Positions 28,284 to 37,924 of a DNA stretch of 64,000 nucleotides are shown piece by piece; the stretch's first letter is position 1; each line of letters starts with the position of its first letter. The notes beneath the pieces were generated by a model, which was given only the letters and a program-made list of their open reading frames with translations, did not search any database and was not told the origin of the DNA. The position numbers and the translations under genes are program-made. The stretch is from Flavobacterium aestivum (lineage in GTDB: Bacteria > Bacteroidota > Bacteroidia > Flavobacteriales > Flavobacteriaceae), in contig NZ_CP113977.2 in NCBI RefSeq assembly GCF_026870175.2, positions 1,054,001 to 1,118,000 of the forward strand. The letters are read 5' to 3'.

Positions 28284-29272
28284 ACAACCTCATAATCTGC
28301 ATAGGCTTCTTTTATCTCATCTAAATGAGCAAATAATTCTTCCGGACGGTCTAGGGTAACTAATTTTTGTCTGAATGTTTTAAAAGAATGAATTCCTTTG
28401 AAATAATTGGTATAGTGAGGTCTCGTTTCTACAATTCCGAGTCTTTCTCCTTTCCATTCCATAGCCCAAGTGAGGTGATTTCTCACTGCTTCGACTCTAT
28501 CTGCAACGGTTGGTTTTGCTAAATGTTCCCCTGTCTTAAAGTAATGTTTAATTTCGTTAAAAATCCATGGGTAACCAATGGCAGCGCGACCTATCATAAT
28601 TCCGTTGATACCATATTCATTTTTATAATGCAATGCTTTTTCAGGAGAATCAATATCTCCATTTCCAAAAATAGGCATTGTGATTCTAGGGTTGTTTTTG
28701 ACACGGGCAATATGAGACCAGTCAGAATGGCCTTTGTACATTTGGGCGCGGGTTCTAGCGTGAATACTCAAAGCAGCAACACCAATATCTTGTAAACGCT
28801 CGGCTACTTCGTCTATATTTATGGAGTTGTCGTCCCAACCCAAACGTGTTTTTACAGTAACTGGTAAGTGTGTACTATCAATAACGGCTTTGGTTAAACG
28901 AACCATTAAATCTACATCTTTAAGAACTCCGGCACCAGCACCTTTGCAAACGACTTTTTTAACTGGGCAACCAAAATTGATGTCTATTAAATCAGGATTT
29001 ACAGTAGACACTATTTTAGATGATAAAGCCATTGCTTCTTCGTCTCCTCCAAAAATTTGGATTCCTACAGGTCTTTCGTAATCGAAGATGTCTAATTTCA
29101 TTCGACTTTTGATGGCGTCACGAATCAACCCTTCTGAGGAAATAAATTCAGAGTACATTAAGTCGGCACCATGTGCTTTACACAAACGGCGAAACGGAGG
29201 GTCGCTCACATCTTCCATAGGTGCTAACAGTAGGGGGAATTCGGGTAATATAATGTTGCCAATCTTAATCAT
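28280..29272 (-). CDS. dusB: tRNA-dihydrouridine synthase B-like
   Basis: About 330 residues from the ATG at 29272. The frame extends to 29308, but the promoter -7 box at 29290-29297 lies inside that extension. A FMN-binding TIM barrel: LLLAPMEDVSDPPFRRLCK, DINFGCPVKKV, the catalytic Cys in CKGAGAGVL, SIHARTRAQMYKG, GNGDI and GIMIGRAAIGYPWIF. Reduces uridines in the tRNA D-loop. The ending is the HTH-like Dus helical domain. Confidence 0.93.
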   Translation of the reverse strand: MIKIGNIILPEFPLLLAPMEDVSDPPFRRLCKAHGADLMYSEFISSEGLIRDAIKSRMKLDIFDYERPVGIQIFGGDEEAMALSSKIVSTVNPDLIDINFGCPVKKVVCKGAGAGVLKDVDLMVRLTKAVIDSTHLPVTVKTRLGWDDNSINIDEVAERLQDIGVAALSIHARTRAQMYKGHSDWSHIARVKNNPRITMPIFGNGDIDSPEKALHYKNEYGINGIMIGRAAIGYPWIFNEIKHYFKTGEHLAKPTVADRVEAVRNHLTWAMEWKGERLGIVETRPHYTNYFKGIHSFKTFRQKLVTLDRPEELFAHLDEIKEAYADYEVV

Positions 29273-29289
29273 CGTCCTTAAATTTTTTG

Positions 29290-29297
29290 CAAAATTA
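29290..29297 (-). promoter_or_regulatory. -7 promoter element (TAATTTTG) for dusB
   Basis: Exact TAnnTTTG 17 nt before the ATG at 29272. Confidence 0.6.
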
Positions 29298-29442
29298 CAT
29301 TTTTTCAATGAAAGGATAAAAGACTTAATGATAATAGATAGGTAAGAGGGTGATTTTGAATACTATTTGAGTCAAATGGAGGGAATATGTATTACAATTT
29401 GGAAAGACTTTAGTCAAATGCTTGAGTTTCCTATTTTGAAAC

Positions 29443-29472
29443 TTTGAAACTGCTGAATTTAGATTATATTTG
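29443..29472 (+). promoter_or_regulatory. Promoter of lepA (TTTG, 18-nt spacer, TATATTTG)
   Basis: Both boxes fit the Bacteroidota sigma-A consensus: TTTG at 29443-29446 and TATATTTG at 29465-29472. The leader to the ATG is about 115 nt and contains no structure I can name. Confidence 0.75.
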
Positions 29473-29593
29473 CAGATTAATTGTCACTTTAAGGCGTTTG
29501 CGTGAGATTTGCTTCGCCAATTCGCTATCGATAGGGTGAGATTAAGAGGAGAACAGCCAGTGACTGTTCGGAATAACATAGATATCATTACAC

Positions 29594-31390
29594 ATGAAAC
29601 ATATTAGAAATTTTTGCATTATTGCACATATTGACCACGGGAAAAGTACATTGGCTGACCGATTATTGGGTGCAACTCAAACCGTAACAGCTCGTGAAGA
29701 AAAAGCGCAATTGCTTGACAATATGGACTTGGAGCGTGAACGTGGTATCACGATCAAGAGTCACGCCATACAAATGGAATATAAGTATAAGGGAGAAGAA
29801 TACATCTTAAACCTAATCGATACTCCGGGTCACGTGGATTTCTCCTATGAGGTTTCTCGTTCTATTGCCGCTTGCGAAGGAGCGTTATTGATTGTTGATG
29901 CTGCACAGAGTATTCAGGCGCAAACAATTTCTAACTTGTATTTGGCTTTGGAGAATGATTTGGAAATTATTCCTGTTTTGAACAAAGTAGATCTACCAAG
30001 TGCTAATCCAGAAGAAGTAAGTGATGATATTATTGATTTACTGGGATGTAAATTAGAAGATATTATACATGCTTCAGGTAAAACTGGTTTTGGTGTAGAA
30101 AATATATTGGCTGCGATTATCGAAAAAATTCCAGCTCCAAAAGGGAACAAAGAAGAACCTTTACAAGCTTTGATTTTTGACTCTCATTATAACCCGTTTC
30201 GTGGAATCGAAGTTATTTTTAGAGTTATGAATGGGGAGATAAAGAAAGGGCAAAAAATAAAATTCATGGCTACTGGCAATGAATATTTTGCCGATGAAGT
30301 GGGAACATTGAAATTGAATCAAGTTCCTAAAAATGTAATTTCGACAGGAGATGTTGGGTATTTGATTTCTGGAATTAAAGAAGCCAAAGAAGTAAAAGTA
30401 GGGGATACGATTACCGATGCCAAAACGCCTACAACTAATATGATTACTGGTTTTGAAGATGTAAAACCAATGGTATTTGCAGGGATTTATCCTGTAGATA
30501 CAGAGGATTATGAGGATTTGCGTTCTTCTATGGAAAAACTGCAATTGAATGATGCTTCTTTGGTATTTGCTGCTGAGAGTTCAGCTGCTTTAGGGTTTGG
30601 TTTCCGTTGTGGATTCTTGGGAATGTTGCACATGGAGATTATCCAGGAGCGATTGGAGCGTGAGTTTGACATGACAGTAATCACGACGGTTCCTAACGTT
30701 TCGTATTTGGCTTACACCAAAAAAGAACCGGAAACAGCTATAGTGGTTAACAATCCATCTGATTTACCGGAACCATCAAAATTAGATAGAGTTGAAGAGC
30801 CTTTCATTAAAGCAACAATAATCACGAAAGCTGACTTTGTTGGGAACGTTATGAGTTTGTGTATTGAAAAACGCGGATTGATTACCAACCAAACATATTT
30901 GACAACTGAGCGTGTAGAATTGAATTTTGATATGCCATTAGCTGAAATTGTATTCGATTTTTATGATAGATTGAAAACGGTTTCTAAAGGATATGCTTCC
31001 TTTGATTATTCTCCGATTGGAATGCGTACCTCAAAATTAGTAAAACTGGATGTGTTATTGAATGCGCAATCTGTTGATGCACTTTCAGCTTTGATTCATG
31101 AGGATAATGCGTATAACATCGGAAAGAAAATGTGCGAGAAATTACGTGAGTTGATTCCGAGACAGCAATTTGACATTCCGATTCAGGCGGCGATTGGTGC
31201 TAAAATTATTGCCCGTGAAACGATAAAAGCCTTACGTAAAGACGTTACTGCCAAATGTTATGGAGGAGATATTTCCCGTAAACGTAAATTATTGGAAAAA
31301 CAGAAAAAAGGTAAAAAACGTATGCGTCAAGTAGGAAACGTAGAAATCCCACAAGAAGCGTTTATGGCGGTTCTTAAATTGAACGATTAA
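29594..31390 (+). CDS. lepA: Elongation factor 4 (ribosomal back-translocase LepA)
   Basis: 598 residues, full length. GTPase motifs: [15 protein letters not shown] (G1), ERGITIKS (G2), [15 protein letters not shown] (G3), LNKVDLP (G4). The C-terminal LepA-specific domain has [26 protein letters not shown] translation factor that acts on stalled ribosomes or in initiation. A terminator follows. Confidence 0.97.
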   Translation: MKHIRNFCIIAHIDHGKSTLADRLLGATQTVTAREEKAQLLDNMDLERERGITIKSHAIQMEYKYKGEEYILNLIDTPGHVDFSYEVSRSIAACEGALLIVDAAQSIQAQTISNLYLALENDLEIIPVLNKVDLPSANPEEVSDDIIDLLGCKLEDIIHASGKTGFGVENILAAIIEKIPAPKGNKEEPLQALIFDSHYNPFRGIEVIFRVMNGEIKKGQKIKFMATGNEYFADEVGTLKLNQVPKNVISTGDVGYLISGIKEAKEVKVGDTITDAKTPTTNMITGFEDVKPMVFAGIYPVDTEDYEDLRSSMEKLQLNDASLVFAAESSAALGFGFRCGFLGMLHMEIIQERLEREFDMTVITTVPNVSYLAYTKKEPETAIVVNNPSDLPEPSKLDRVEEPFIKATIITKADFVGNVMSLCIEKRGLITNQTYLTTERVELNFDMPLAEIVFDFYDRLKTVSKGYASFDYSPIGMRTSKLVKLDVLLNAQSVDALSALIHEDNAYNIGKKMCEKLRELIPRQQFDIPIQAAIGAKIIARETIKALRKDVTAKCYGGDISRKRKLLEKQKKGKKRMRQVGNVEIPQEAFMAVLKLND

Positions 31391-31415
31391 AAGATTTTAA
31401 GATTAAATAATTCAA

Positions 31416-31447
31416 AACCTGATGACGAAAGTTGTCAGGTTTTTTTG
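31416..31447 (+). terminator. Terminator of lepA
   Basis: AACCTGATGAC (31416-31426) pairs with GTTGTCAGGTT (31431-31441) with wobble pairs, then a T run. Confidence 0.82.
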
Positions 31448-31481
31448 TTTGAATTGTAATCTAAATACTTTTCTAAAACAG

Positions 31482-31489
31482 TATCTTTG
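31482..31489 (+). promoter_or_regulatory. -7 promoter element (TATCTTTG) for the WYL regulator
   Basis: Exact TAnnTTTG 18 nt before the ATG at 31508. It excludes a TTG start at 31487 that lies inside it. Confidence 0.6.
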
Positions 31490-31507
31490 ACAGAAAAGGT
31501 TACTATT

Positions 31508-32467
31508 ATGCTTGATGAAGCCCCAAAGCGGTTTGACCGAATCGTAGCAATTCTCATCCAATTGCAATCCAAAAAAATAGTAAAAGCTCAAGAATTGGCA
31601 GATCGTTTTGAAGTCAGTTTAAGAACAATCTATAGAGATATTAGAACGTTAGAAGCTTCTGGAGTGCCAATTTATAGTGAAGCAGGAGTTGGTTATGCCT
31701 TAATGGATGGCTACAGATTGCCGCCTGTAATGTTTACTCGAGAAGAAGCCAGTAGTTTTATTGCTGCAGAAAAATTAATGCAGAAATTTACCGATACAAC
31801 TCTTGGGAATTATTATGCCTCGGCTATGTACAAATTAAAAGCCGTGCTTAGAAGCGATGATAAAGACTGGGTTTCAAATATTGAGTCTAGTGTTGTAATG
31901 CAATCATCGGAGAAGCTTTTTAATGAGAAATCCCCAAATACTTTAGCCACTCTTTTTGAAAGCATTGCCGAAAAAGCACAAGTCATTCTTTCGTATGAGG
32001 CTTTTGATTCAAATGGAATTACTGTGCGGCATATAGAGCCTGTTGGTGTTTTTCACGATCATAACAATTGGTATATGTTGGGTTATTGTCATTTGCGTAA
32101 AGATTATAGACAATTCCGTGCAGATCGTGTTCACGGAATCAAAAAAACAGAAATTCCTTTTTCATTAGAACATAACTCATTAGAAACTTTTTTGGATAAA
32201 AATAAAAATGTTTCAACTACCAAAGTCCGTATTCTCGTAGATAAAAAAATAGCACAATATCTAAAGCACGAGAGAAAATATCATGGTTTTGTTTCTGAAA
32301 AAGAAATAGAAGATAAAATCGAAATGACTTTTATGTCACAAGATATTAAAGAAGGTTTTTCGCGTTGGTATTTGACGTTTGGAGATTATGCCACAATACA
32401 GGAACCAGAAAGATTAAAAGAAAGAATTCTAGAATTGTTGGAAATAAACAAAAGCAGAGTTCTTTAA
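31508..32467 (+). CDS. WYL-domain transcriptional regulator (YafY/DeoR type)
   Basis: About 319 residues. N-terminal winged helix (RFDRIVAILIQLQSKKIVKAQELADRFEVSLRTIYRDIRTLEASG), then a WYL domain with HDHNNWYMLGYCHLRKDYRQFRADRV that can bind a small ligand or nucleic acid, and a WCX C-terminal part. Such regulators often sit beside DinB-like genes, and two follow here on the opposite strand, which suggests (but does not prove) that it controls them. Confidence 0.92.
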   Translation: MLDEAPKRFDRIVAILIQLQSKKIVKAQELADRFEVSLRTIYRDIRTLEASGVPIYSEAGVGYALMDGYRLPPVMFTREEASSFIAAEKLMQKFTDTTLGNYYASAMYKLKAVLRSDDKDWVSNIESSVVMQSSEKLFNEKSPNTLATLFESIAEKAQVILSYEAFDSNGITVRHIEPVGVFHDHNNWYMLGYCHLRKDYRQFRADRVHGIKKTEIPFSLEHNSLETFLDKNKNVSTTKVRILVDKKIAQYLKHERKYHGFVSEKEIEDKIEMTFMSQDIKEGFSRWYLTFGDYATIQEPERLKERILELLEINKSRVL

Positions 32468-32470
32468 AAA

Positions 32471-32512
32471 AAACAATCCTAAAAATGATTTTAGTCATTC
32501 TCAGGATTGTTT
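32471..32512. terminator. Bidirectional terminator between the WYL regulator and the first DinB gene
   Basis: AAACAATCCT (32471-32480) pairs with AGGATTGTTT (32503-32512); the loop holds a second small stem. Confidence 0.8.
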
Positions 32513-32546
32513 AATTTTTTGAAAATAGTAGAATTAATAAATTTGC

Positions 32547-33047
32547 CTATTTAGGTGCATTCACTACGTTATAAAAATTGTAGTCAGTATTTGTTGCATC
32601 AGTAATACCAAAGTTTCGCCCAATAGTAACTATTTGTCCTCTATGATAGGTTCCGTGGTTTATGACTTGTAATAGGTAATCGTATTTTGGCAATTCACAT
32701 TGAAACCAAGGGTTATCAATTTTAATTTTTTTTGCCAATTCTTCTTCAGATAATGATTTAATAAGTGTCGCCAAATGAGTTGATCTGTTTAATAATCCCT
32801 TCAGTATTTCCTCCGTTACTAATTCGACGTTATCTCTTTTGTCAAATTCTGAGGTTTCGGCTATTATAGAAAACCAATATTCTTCGGTAGCCCAAATGTG
32901 ATTAAGTGTTTTAATAATGCTAGAATAACTTGAAGGAAGTTCTTTATGAAGCAATTCATCAGATTTTGTAGAAAGCCAGTTGGCAAATTGTTGATTGGCC
33001 CATAGATTGTAGTCAGCATAATTAGTCATTAATTTTTTTAGGCTCAT
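32547..33047 (-). CDS. DinB-family protein
   Basis: 166 residues. Four-helix bundle with metal-ligand histidines in the usual places: LNHIWATEEYWF (about residue 50) and the late NHGTYHRGQIVTIGR. The family includes thiol-dependent transferases and stress proteins; the substrate is unknown. It forms a minus-strand pair with the next DinB protein, 68 nt apart. Confidence 0.88.
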   Translation of the reverse strand: MSLKKLMTNYADYNLWANQQFANWLSTKSDELLHKELPSSYSSIIKTLNHIWATEEYWFSIIAETSEFDKRDNVELVTEEILKGLLNRSTHLATLIKSLSEEELAKKIKIDNPWFQCELPKYDYLLQVINHGTYHRGQIVTIGRNFGITDATNTDYNFYNVVNAPK

Positions 33048-33115
33048 GATTTTTTTTATTTGATTGATAATTGAAAATTGATTGTTTTAACGTTTTTGTT
33101 TTTTTAGAGTACTAC

Positions 33116-33601
33116 TTACTCTCTTTCCCAGAAAAAAGGAGGTTCAATACCTAATGCTCGCAAATATACGTAACCTTGTCCTCTATGATGTACTTCATTA
33201 TCAATAAAGTATAAAATATTGTGAATGATTGGAAATTCATATTGCCCAAAAAGGTTAAAGGTCTCACCAAAATCTTCGATAGCTAGTTTTTGCCAGTTTT
33301 CATTGATTTCTTCTGTGGCTTTATCCCATCTTTCAAGATATTGGGATTTGGTAGTTAATTCTTCTGTATCTTTTTCGCTAAAAGGTTGACTGTCTCGATT
33401 AACAATTCCTTTCAAGGCTGGTGAAGCAATTGATAAAAGTTCATTTGTCAGTTTCGAAAAAGGACGCAATCCAGCGATTGAAAATTCAAAAAAATCTTTT
33501 TCTGGAAAAGCTTCAATGACACGACGTGTTAATGCACGATGTCCTTGCCAATGTTTTAATAGATCTTCTGGAGTAATAACTTGAGCAGCTAATGTTTTCA
33601 T
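33116..33601 (-). CDS. DinB-like protein (second)
   Basis: About 161 residues from the ATG at 33601; the longer frame to 33655 would include the -7 box. It starts MKTLAAQVITPEDLLKHWQGHR and ends with FIDNEVHHRGQGYVYLRALGIEPP, the DinB metal motif HHRGQ. Only distantly similar to its neighbour, so this is not a recent duplicate. Confidence 0.86.
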   Translation of the reverse strand: MKTLAAQVITPEDLLKHWQGHRALTRRVIEAFPEKDFFEFSIAGLRPFSKLTNELLSIASPALKGIVNRDSQPFSEKDTEELTTKSQYLERWDKATEEINENWQKLAIEDFGETFNLFGQYEFPIIHNILYFIDNEVHHRGQGYVYLRALGIEPPFFWERE

Positions 33602-33630
33602 AATTTTAAAGTTTTGTTTTTTTACTTCTC

Positions 33631-33638
33631 CAAAATTA
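33631..33638 (-). promoter_or_regulatory. -7 promoter element (TAATTTTG) for the DinB pair
   Basis: Minus-strand TAnnTTTG 29 nt before the ATG at 33601. Confidence 0.6.
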
Positions 33639-33760
33639 AATAGGGCTGGTGACAACAGTTTGTCAGTAGTAATTTTATTTTATAATTTTTTTGAAGTTTT
33701 TAATCTATTTAGGGGTGAAATCAGTAAAAGTCCCCGTGATTCAAGGCGGATATTTCTTTG

Positions 33761-33768
33761 TATATTTG
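33761..33768 (+). promoter_or_regulatory. -7 promoter element (TATATTTG) for thiL
   Basis: Exact TAnnTTTG 22 nt before the ATG at 33791; it overlaps an upstream in-frame start at 33758, which is therefore unlikely. Confidence 0.6.
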
Positions 33769-33790
33769 CAATCTCAAAACAAAGAAAAAA

Positions 33791-34837
33791 ATGATCGAAG
33801 ATAAAAATCCGCAACGAACCAGTATAGCGCAACTAGGTGAATTTGGTTTAATAGACCATTTAACAAAGAACTTCAAAATCAATCAGCTTTCTACGCTAAA
33901 AGGAATTGGGGATGATGCAGCCATATTAGATTTCAAGGAAAAGAAAGTTGTTGTTTCTACAGATTTGTTGATTGAAGGTGTGCATTTTGATTTGGCTTAT
34001 GTGCCCTTGAAACATTTGGGATATAAAGCTGTTGTGGTGAATGTATCTGATATTTGCGCCATGAATGCTAAAGCAACTCAAATTACAGTTTCTATAGCGG
34101 TATCCAATCGTTTTCCATTAGAAGCATTAGAAGAGCTGTATGAAGGGATTGCCCACGCAGCCCAAGAGTATAAAGTAGATCTAATAGGTGGTGATACAAC
34201 TTCTTCTCAAAAAGGATTGATCATTAGTATCACAGCTATTGGGGAAGCTGATGAAAATGAAATTGTCTATAGAAATGGCGCAAAACAAACCGATTTATTG
34301 GTAGTTACTGGTGATATCGGAGCTGCATATATGGGATTGCAAGTATTAGAAAGAGAAAAACAGGTTTTTCAAGTGAATCCTAATTCACAACCTGATTTAG
34401 ATGCTTATACATATTTGATTGAGCGACAACTAAAGCCAGAAGCGCGTAAAGATGTACGTACCTTGTTGCATGCTTTAGAAATAAAACCTACATCTATGAT
34501 TGATATTTCAGATGGATTGTCTTCTGAGATTATGCATTTATGTAAACAATCTGGGGTAGGTTGTAATTTATATGAAGATAAATTACCAATAGACCCTCAA
34601 TTTATAAATGTTTGCGAAGAATTTAATATTGATAGTACAACAGTAGCCATCAATGGAGGTGAGGATTATGAATTGCTTTTTACCATTGCGATAGAGGATT
34701 TTGATAAGATAAAAGGGAATCCAAATTTCAGTATTATTGGTCACATGACTCAAGAAAGTGAAGGAGTACATTTAATTACTCGAGCCAATACCAAAATTGC
34801 TTTAAAAGCGAGAGGTTGGGATGCTATACGTGAATAG
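33791..34837 (+). CDS. thiL: Thiamine-monophosphate kinase
   Basis: About 348 residues from the ATG at 33791 (MIEDKNPQRTSIAQLGEFGLI). PurM-like fold: LKGIGDDAAILDF (ATP/metal), VVVSTDLLIEGVHFDL, VNVSDICAMNAK, GGDTTSS and late MIDISDGLSSEI and NGGEDYELLFT. Makes thiamine pyrophosphate, the last step of the pathway. A strong terminator follows. Confidence 0.95.
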   Translation: MIEDKNPQRTSIAQLGEFGLIDHLTKNFKINQLSTLKGIGDDAAILDFKEKKVVVSTDLLIEGVHFDLAYVPLKHLGYKAVVVNVSDICAMNAKATQITVSIAVSNRFPLEALEELYEGIAHAAQEYKVDLIGGDTTSSQKGLIISITAIGEADENEIVYRNGAKQTDLLVVTGDIGAAYMGLQVLEREKQVFQVNPNSQPDLDAYTYLIERQLKPEARKDVRTLLHALEIKPTSMIDISDGLSSEIMHLCKQSGVGCNLYEDKLPIDPQFINVCEEFNIDSTTVAINGGEDYELLFTIAIEDFDKIKGNPNFSIIGHMTQESEGVHLITRANTKIALKARGWDAIRE

Positions 34838-34883
34838 ATACTTTGAAAGAGATCTTTTCTTAGACAGAGAGTATTAAAAATAG

Positions 34884-34912
34884 AAAAGACACTTATTTAA
34901 GTGTCTTTTTTT
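34884..34912. terminator. Bidirectional terminator between thiL and the response regulator
   Basis: AAAAGACACTTA (34884-34895) pairs with TAAGTGTCTTTT (34898-34909); A and T runs on both sides. Confidence 0.88.
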
Positions 34913-34926
34913 GTTTTTTAATTGAT

Positions 34927-35622
34927 TTAGAAAATAATGCCTTTGCTTTTGGCTTCTCTTACTAATTCTATATCACTTCCGCCATCAATTTTAAATAACT
35001 CTTTTAATTGAATTTTTCTTCGTTCTATGGCGCTTAGAGAGATTGGTATGTATTGGGTTATCTCTCTAGTTTTGGTTCCCTTAGAGATGTGAAATAAAAT
35101 TAGTTTGTCAAACTGATCAATTCCATCGATGTCATTTTCAATATGGCTTGACATTTTGATTATTGAATGACTGTAATAGATTTCACCTTTTAATACTTTG
35201 TCAAAACCAAAAATCAATTCGTCAAATGTCAAATCATTTTTTATGACTAGACCAGTAGGGTTAATAGTGTCTATTATGTTTTTTATTTTAAGCAATTCAG
35301 TATACATGGTGAGCAAAATAATTTTGCAATTGGGCATTATTTCCATGATTAGCTTTGCTAAATCTTCACCGGATTGGATCCCTTTTTCTGGAAAAGCAGG
35401 CATGCTAATGTCTAAAAAAGCGACATCAAAAGGAAGTACTTCCGGATCTGTTATAATCTCATATCCTGATTCGCAATCTTTACCTTGAGAAAAAGAATAT
35501 TCATAAAGGTTAGGATTGTATCTTGTAATTGCGTTTTTATAACCATCGATGATAAAGGGATGATCATCTACTATTAAGATATTTTTCTTAATTAATGGCT
35601 CTATGTTTGAATCAACTATCAT
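34927..35622 (-). CDS. Response regulator with LuxR-type HTH
   Basis: 231 residues. Receiver: KKNILIVDDHPFIIDGYKNAI, phospho-Asp in VAFLDISMPAFPEKG, T/K positions further on. A C-terminal HTH (about 165-220, HISKGTKTREITQYIPISLSAIERRK) is divergent from classic LuxR. It overlaps the kinase gene by ATGA, so the two are coupled in translation. The partner kinase gene is broken at its 5' end, which may leave this regulator without its signal. Confidence 0.88.
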   Translation of the reverse strand: MIVDSNIEPLIKKNILIVDDHPFIIDGYKNAITRYNPNLYEYSFSQGKDCESGYEIITDPEVLPFDVAFLDISMPAFPEKGIQSGEDLAKLIMEIMPNCKIILLTMYTELLKIKNIIDTINPTGLVIKNDLTFDELIFGFDKVLKGEIYYSHSIIKMSSHIENDIDGIDQFDKLILFHISKGTKTREITQYIPISLSAIERRKIQLKELFKIDGGSDIELVREAKSKGIIF

Positions 35623-37235
35623 TTTGTTATAGTTTTTTGTATTTCTTCTATCGGCACAATTACTGTTATAGAGGTACCTTCCCCTTTTTTTGATTTTAGC
35701 TCCAGTGTTCCATTACATTCTTTCGTGCGTGATTTTATATTTTGTAATCCAATACCTTTTTTGGCTTTGGTTACATTAAAACCGATTCCATCATCAATAA
35801 TTTTTACAATCAAATCGTTATTCTCTTCAATGATATCAACGTTTATAGCTGTTGCATTTGCATATTTGTTGCAATTTTGTAAAGATTCCTGAAGTATTCG
35901 GTATAAATTAATTTTAACGGCATTATCAATCAAATCCCATTTTATCGTTGTGTCAATTTGAAAAGTAAATTCAGATTGATATGTTTTCTTTTGCTCTTCA
36001 AATAAATTAGTGACTATTGCTACGAAGTTATTAATCAACTCTGACTTCTCTCTATTTAGATTATGTGAAATCTCACGTATATCTTGTTCTATATTCTTGA
36101 GTTCGGTTAAGTAATTTAACCTTTTTTCAATCCCAGAGTCATCCTTAATTTTGTTTAAACTGTCGAGATTAATTCGAACACCAAACATCCTACCCAAAAC
36201 ACCGTCATGTAGTTCTTGCGCAACTCTTTTTTTCTCTTTTATACTATTTATTTCTATAGTATTTTGTTGAGAAATCATTAAGTTGTATATGTCAGTATTG
36301 GCTTGTTGTTGCTGTTGCATAAATAATAACTCTCGTTGTTTAACTTTTTGTGCTTTAATGGTATATAGTAATGCGGCAAAAATTGCTAACCCAGCAAAAA
36401 TAAATAATAATTTTTTGTTCTGATCTTCGAGACTATTGTTTTTGTCTATGATCTCATCAGTTTCATACTCTATTCTAGAGAACTTTTCTCCTATTTTTCG
36501 TTCTGCTTTTTGTAAACGATCATTAATATCGATGTACTCTTTAGAATAAGCAGAAGCATTTTTTGGATCTACAATACTCATTTGATTGAGGGATTCCAGA
36601 GTACTTCTTAAACGGTTAGAATTCCGAGACAAAGCAAGTGCTTGCTTAGCATATTGAATTGCTTTAAGAGTGTCTTTTTTAGCAGCAAAGTATTCAGACA
36701 AATGGGTTTTATTGATGATAACTCCTGAAGTGAGATGTAGACTATCCCTGATTTTAAGAGCTCTGTTAAATTGTTTCAGAACTTCATTAGATTCTTGGAG
36801 TTTAAATTTAGAATAAGCCAAATTATCCAATAACATGGCATATAATTTGGGTTTGTCTAAAAATAAATTTTTTTCTTGTAATCCTTTTTGAAAATAGACC
36901 TTGGCTTGATTATAATTTTTCAGGTTCAGATATACATATCCTATATTGTTTAAGGAGGTGGCTTTGGACTGGAAATCTAAAGGAATTGATTTATCGTCTA
37001 GGCTCTTTAAAGCTTTGTTATGATATTCTAATGCCTTAGTATATTCTTCTTGTTCGTTGTATAAAATACCTAACAGATTGTAGGCCTCGTAAAGTAACTC
37101 GTTAGATTTTTCTCTTTTTAGAGCTCGTAAAACTTTGAAAATAGTTATTTCGCTATTGAAAAAATCACTTTCATTGTATTGTAAATTAGCTTTGCTTAAT
37201 AGTGTTTTGGCAAGATTATAATCGGCAAAACCAAA
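35619..37235 (-). pseudogene. Sensor histidine kinase with TPR repeats, 5' end lost at a junction
   Basis: The core is intact: two or three TPRs, a membrane segment (KLLFIFAGLAIFAALLYTI), HisKA_3 with QELHDGVLGRMFG, and HATPase_c (DDGIGFN, KGIGLQNIKSR). A start can be placed at ATG 36836, but the same frame continues upstream without a Met and still encodes TPR sequence (YNLLGILYNEQEEYTKALEY, then NNIGYVYLNLKNYNQAKVYF) to about 37230. It then turns into unrelated sequence with a stop at 37287-37289. No signal peptide or start remains. The kinase was most likely cut by insertion of the mobile element to its right; whether 36836 still serves as a start is unknown. Confidence 0.75.
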
Positions 37236-37360
37236 AATGCAAAAATTGCAAACAGGTTTGACCTCAAAAATACAAAAAGAAAGCTCTCAAATCGAGGATT
37301 AAAAGTACAAGAAGATTTTAGACCCGGACCACGAAGATTAAACCGTGATTGCGCTTCTAA

Positions 37361-37519
37361 ACTCTGGAAAAAATTAGTAAAAAAATATTGGCTGGTATTG
37401 ACCTTGATACATTACGCGAACTTTATGGACATACCTCAAAAATGATGACTATGCGTTATGCCAAAGTAGTAAAAGAAGTTTATCGTAAACAGATTTTGGA
37501 AAAAAGTCCAGATTTTTAA
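37361..37519 (+). pseudogene. Remnant of a tyrosine recombinase (integrase), C-terminal fragment
   Basis: In-frame residues end ...ILAGIDLDTLRELYGHTSKMMTMRYAKVVKEVYRKQI and a stop at 37517. This matches the last boxes of phage/transposon integrases (LGH-S--TT-RYA) with the likely nucleophile in MRY. The R-H-x-x-R boxes that should precede it are absent, and the frame is closed by a stop at 37358. Sequence 37236-37360 is not coding for anything I recognise. It marks the edge of a mobile element. Confidence 0.6.
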
Positions 37520-37924
37520 TTTTATCCTTAACAAGGTAATATCAATGATTAATATTCTTCATCAAAGTCAAAAAATCATTTTGAAAATTGTTTCCTATAA
37601 TAAAATTATCTACATTCACGTTTTCTTAGGAAAAAACTGTAATAAATACCACTCGTATTACAAAAGCAAAATCATCGTGATAAAATAATAGTTGATTTTT
37701 CTAGTAGCATTTAAAAGAATTTACTTTTCCATAGGCAATAAATTTTCCTAATTCTAGTCGATTTATTGATGATTATTGCGTAAATCATTTCGCTTGTTAC
37801 TTCTGGATAGTAGCTTGATTTTTTTTATGTAATTTCCTAAAATCTGTCTGAATCTTATTAGTACATAATGCTTTGAATTTCAATAATTTCTCATATCAAA
37901 CTTTTAAATAACTTAACAAAAAAA
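37520..37924. other. Intergenic region between integrase remnant and lipoprotein gene
   Basis: 405 nt, very AT-rich, no sizeable frame. No att-type repeat, tRNA end or exact TAnnTTTG could be identified by eye. It probably holds the lipoprotein promoter. Confidence 0.4.

Noticed and set aside
37281..37290. AAGCTCTCAA shared with the terminator at 39593 as a possible attachment-site repeat
   Set aside because: Only 10 bp match, the second copy is part of a terminator stem, and the flanks differ.
37262..37360. Upstream continuation of the integrase remnant
   Set aside because: The frame leading to GHTSKMMTMRY has stops at 37319 and 37358, and no H-x-x-R box was found in any frame, so only 37361-37519 is called.
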